DNA of 55,003 bases from Clostridiales bacterium (lineage in GTDB: Bacteria; Bacillota; Clostridia; Clostridiales; Oxobacteraceae), in the NCBI GenBank assembly GCA_030016385.1, contig JASEJN010000017.1:1-55003 (forward strand), written 5' to 3'. The translations under genes were made by a program, and so were the position numbers. Positions 54,901 through 55,003 of this stretch are shown piece by piece (positions within the stretch are counted from its first letter, which is position 1; each line of letters begins with the position of its first letter). The notes below the pieces were generated by a model. The model had not been told where the DNA came from and did not search any database. It worked only from the letters and a program-made list of their open reading frames with translations.

Positions 54901-55003
54901 TGCTCACAATGGGATATGCTCCAAGCTTGAGTCCGCAGCCTGAACTTGTGTTATTTTGAACACTCATTCGCCAGATTCAAGTTTTGTAAGTTCTAAGGCC
55001 AGC
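54901..55003 (-). repeat. Dispersed repeat, inverted copy C at the window end
   Basis: Bases 54949-55000 are the inverse of the core at 11-68 and 37058-37115. Bases 54901-54948 resemble the right flank of copy D (46764-46812). The window thus begins and ends in opposite copies of one element. Confidence 0.8.

Overview
The window reads as chromosomal DNA of a low-GC, spore-forming, anaerobic Firmicute of class Clostridia. The evidence is the gene order uvrB-uvrA-(FHA)-ftsW/rodA-pbpA-uvrC ... murB-rapZ-yvcK-whiA ... dnaE-pfkA-pyk, a SleB-type cortex hydrolase, two CotF-like spore proteins, an OadB/OadG-type sodium-pump pair, frequent TTG/GTG starts with strong AGGAGG-like ribosome sites, and an M-box controlling an Nramp-related magnesium transporter. 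I cannot name a species. No rRNA, tRNA, CRISPR, prophage or complete insertion sequence is visible.

Layout. 1-10.4 kb: excision repair (uvrB, uvrA, uvrC) enclosing an elongation/division module (FHA protein, FtsW/RodA glycosyltransferase, class B PBP). 10.5-14.4 kb: PHP phosphatase, a convergent C39-like lipoprotein, a histidine kinase missing its sensor half and a membrane-anchored beta-propeller. 14.8-27.2 kb: a housekeeping block, murB, the rapZ-yvcK-whiA operon, a YtoI-like regulator, a MerR/RacA-like protein, dnaE, a 66-residue protein, pfkA and pyk. 27.3-36.9 kb: an accessory region with a thioesterase, an esterase, a minus-strand sugar-oxidoreduction operon (two TIM-barrel isomerases, a Gfo/Idh oxidoreductase, a URO-D-like protein), an azoreductase, then a flavin reductase, a GH27 alpha-galactosidase, a YetF protein and an unusual PssA-like enzyme. 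37.3-42.3 kb: CBS protein, lipid kinase, YgiQ radical SAM protein, Na/Pi symporter. 42.3-45.3 kb: magnesium operon (M-box, MgtE-N/CBS protein, NrmT). 45.4-51.5 kb: spore proteins, sleB, GNAT, queG, plsC, OadB/OadG pair, nth. 51.5-55 kb: M42 peptidase, polyprenyl synthase, and a decaying end with a hepS fragment and a broken NDH/DoxX locus.

Two things stand out. First, the 480-base leader of the magnesium operon carries more than the M-box and its terminator. Beyond the terminator lie an 18-codon open frame with its own ribosome site and two mutually exclusive stems that would expose or hide the ribosome site of the first gene: a possible second, translational switch. Second, at least ten intergenic regions carry pieces of one modular, nested-palindromic repeat family, with near-identical copies at both ends of the window. 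Other regulatory candidates are palindromes over the rapZ, queG and Na/Pi promoters and a structured leader in front of the FHA-rodA-pbpA genes.
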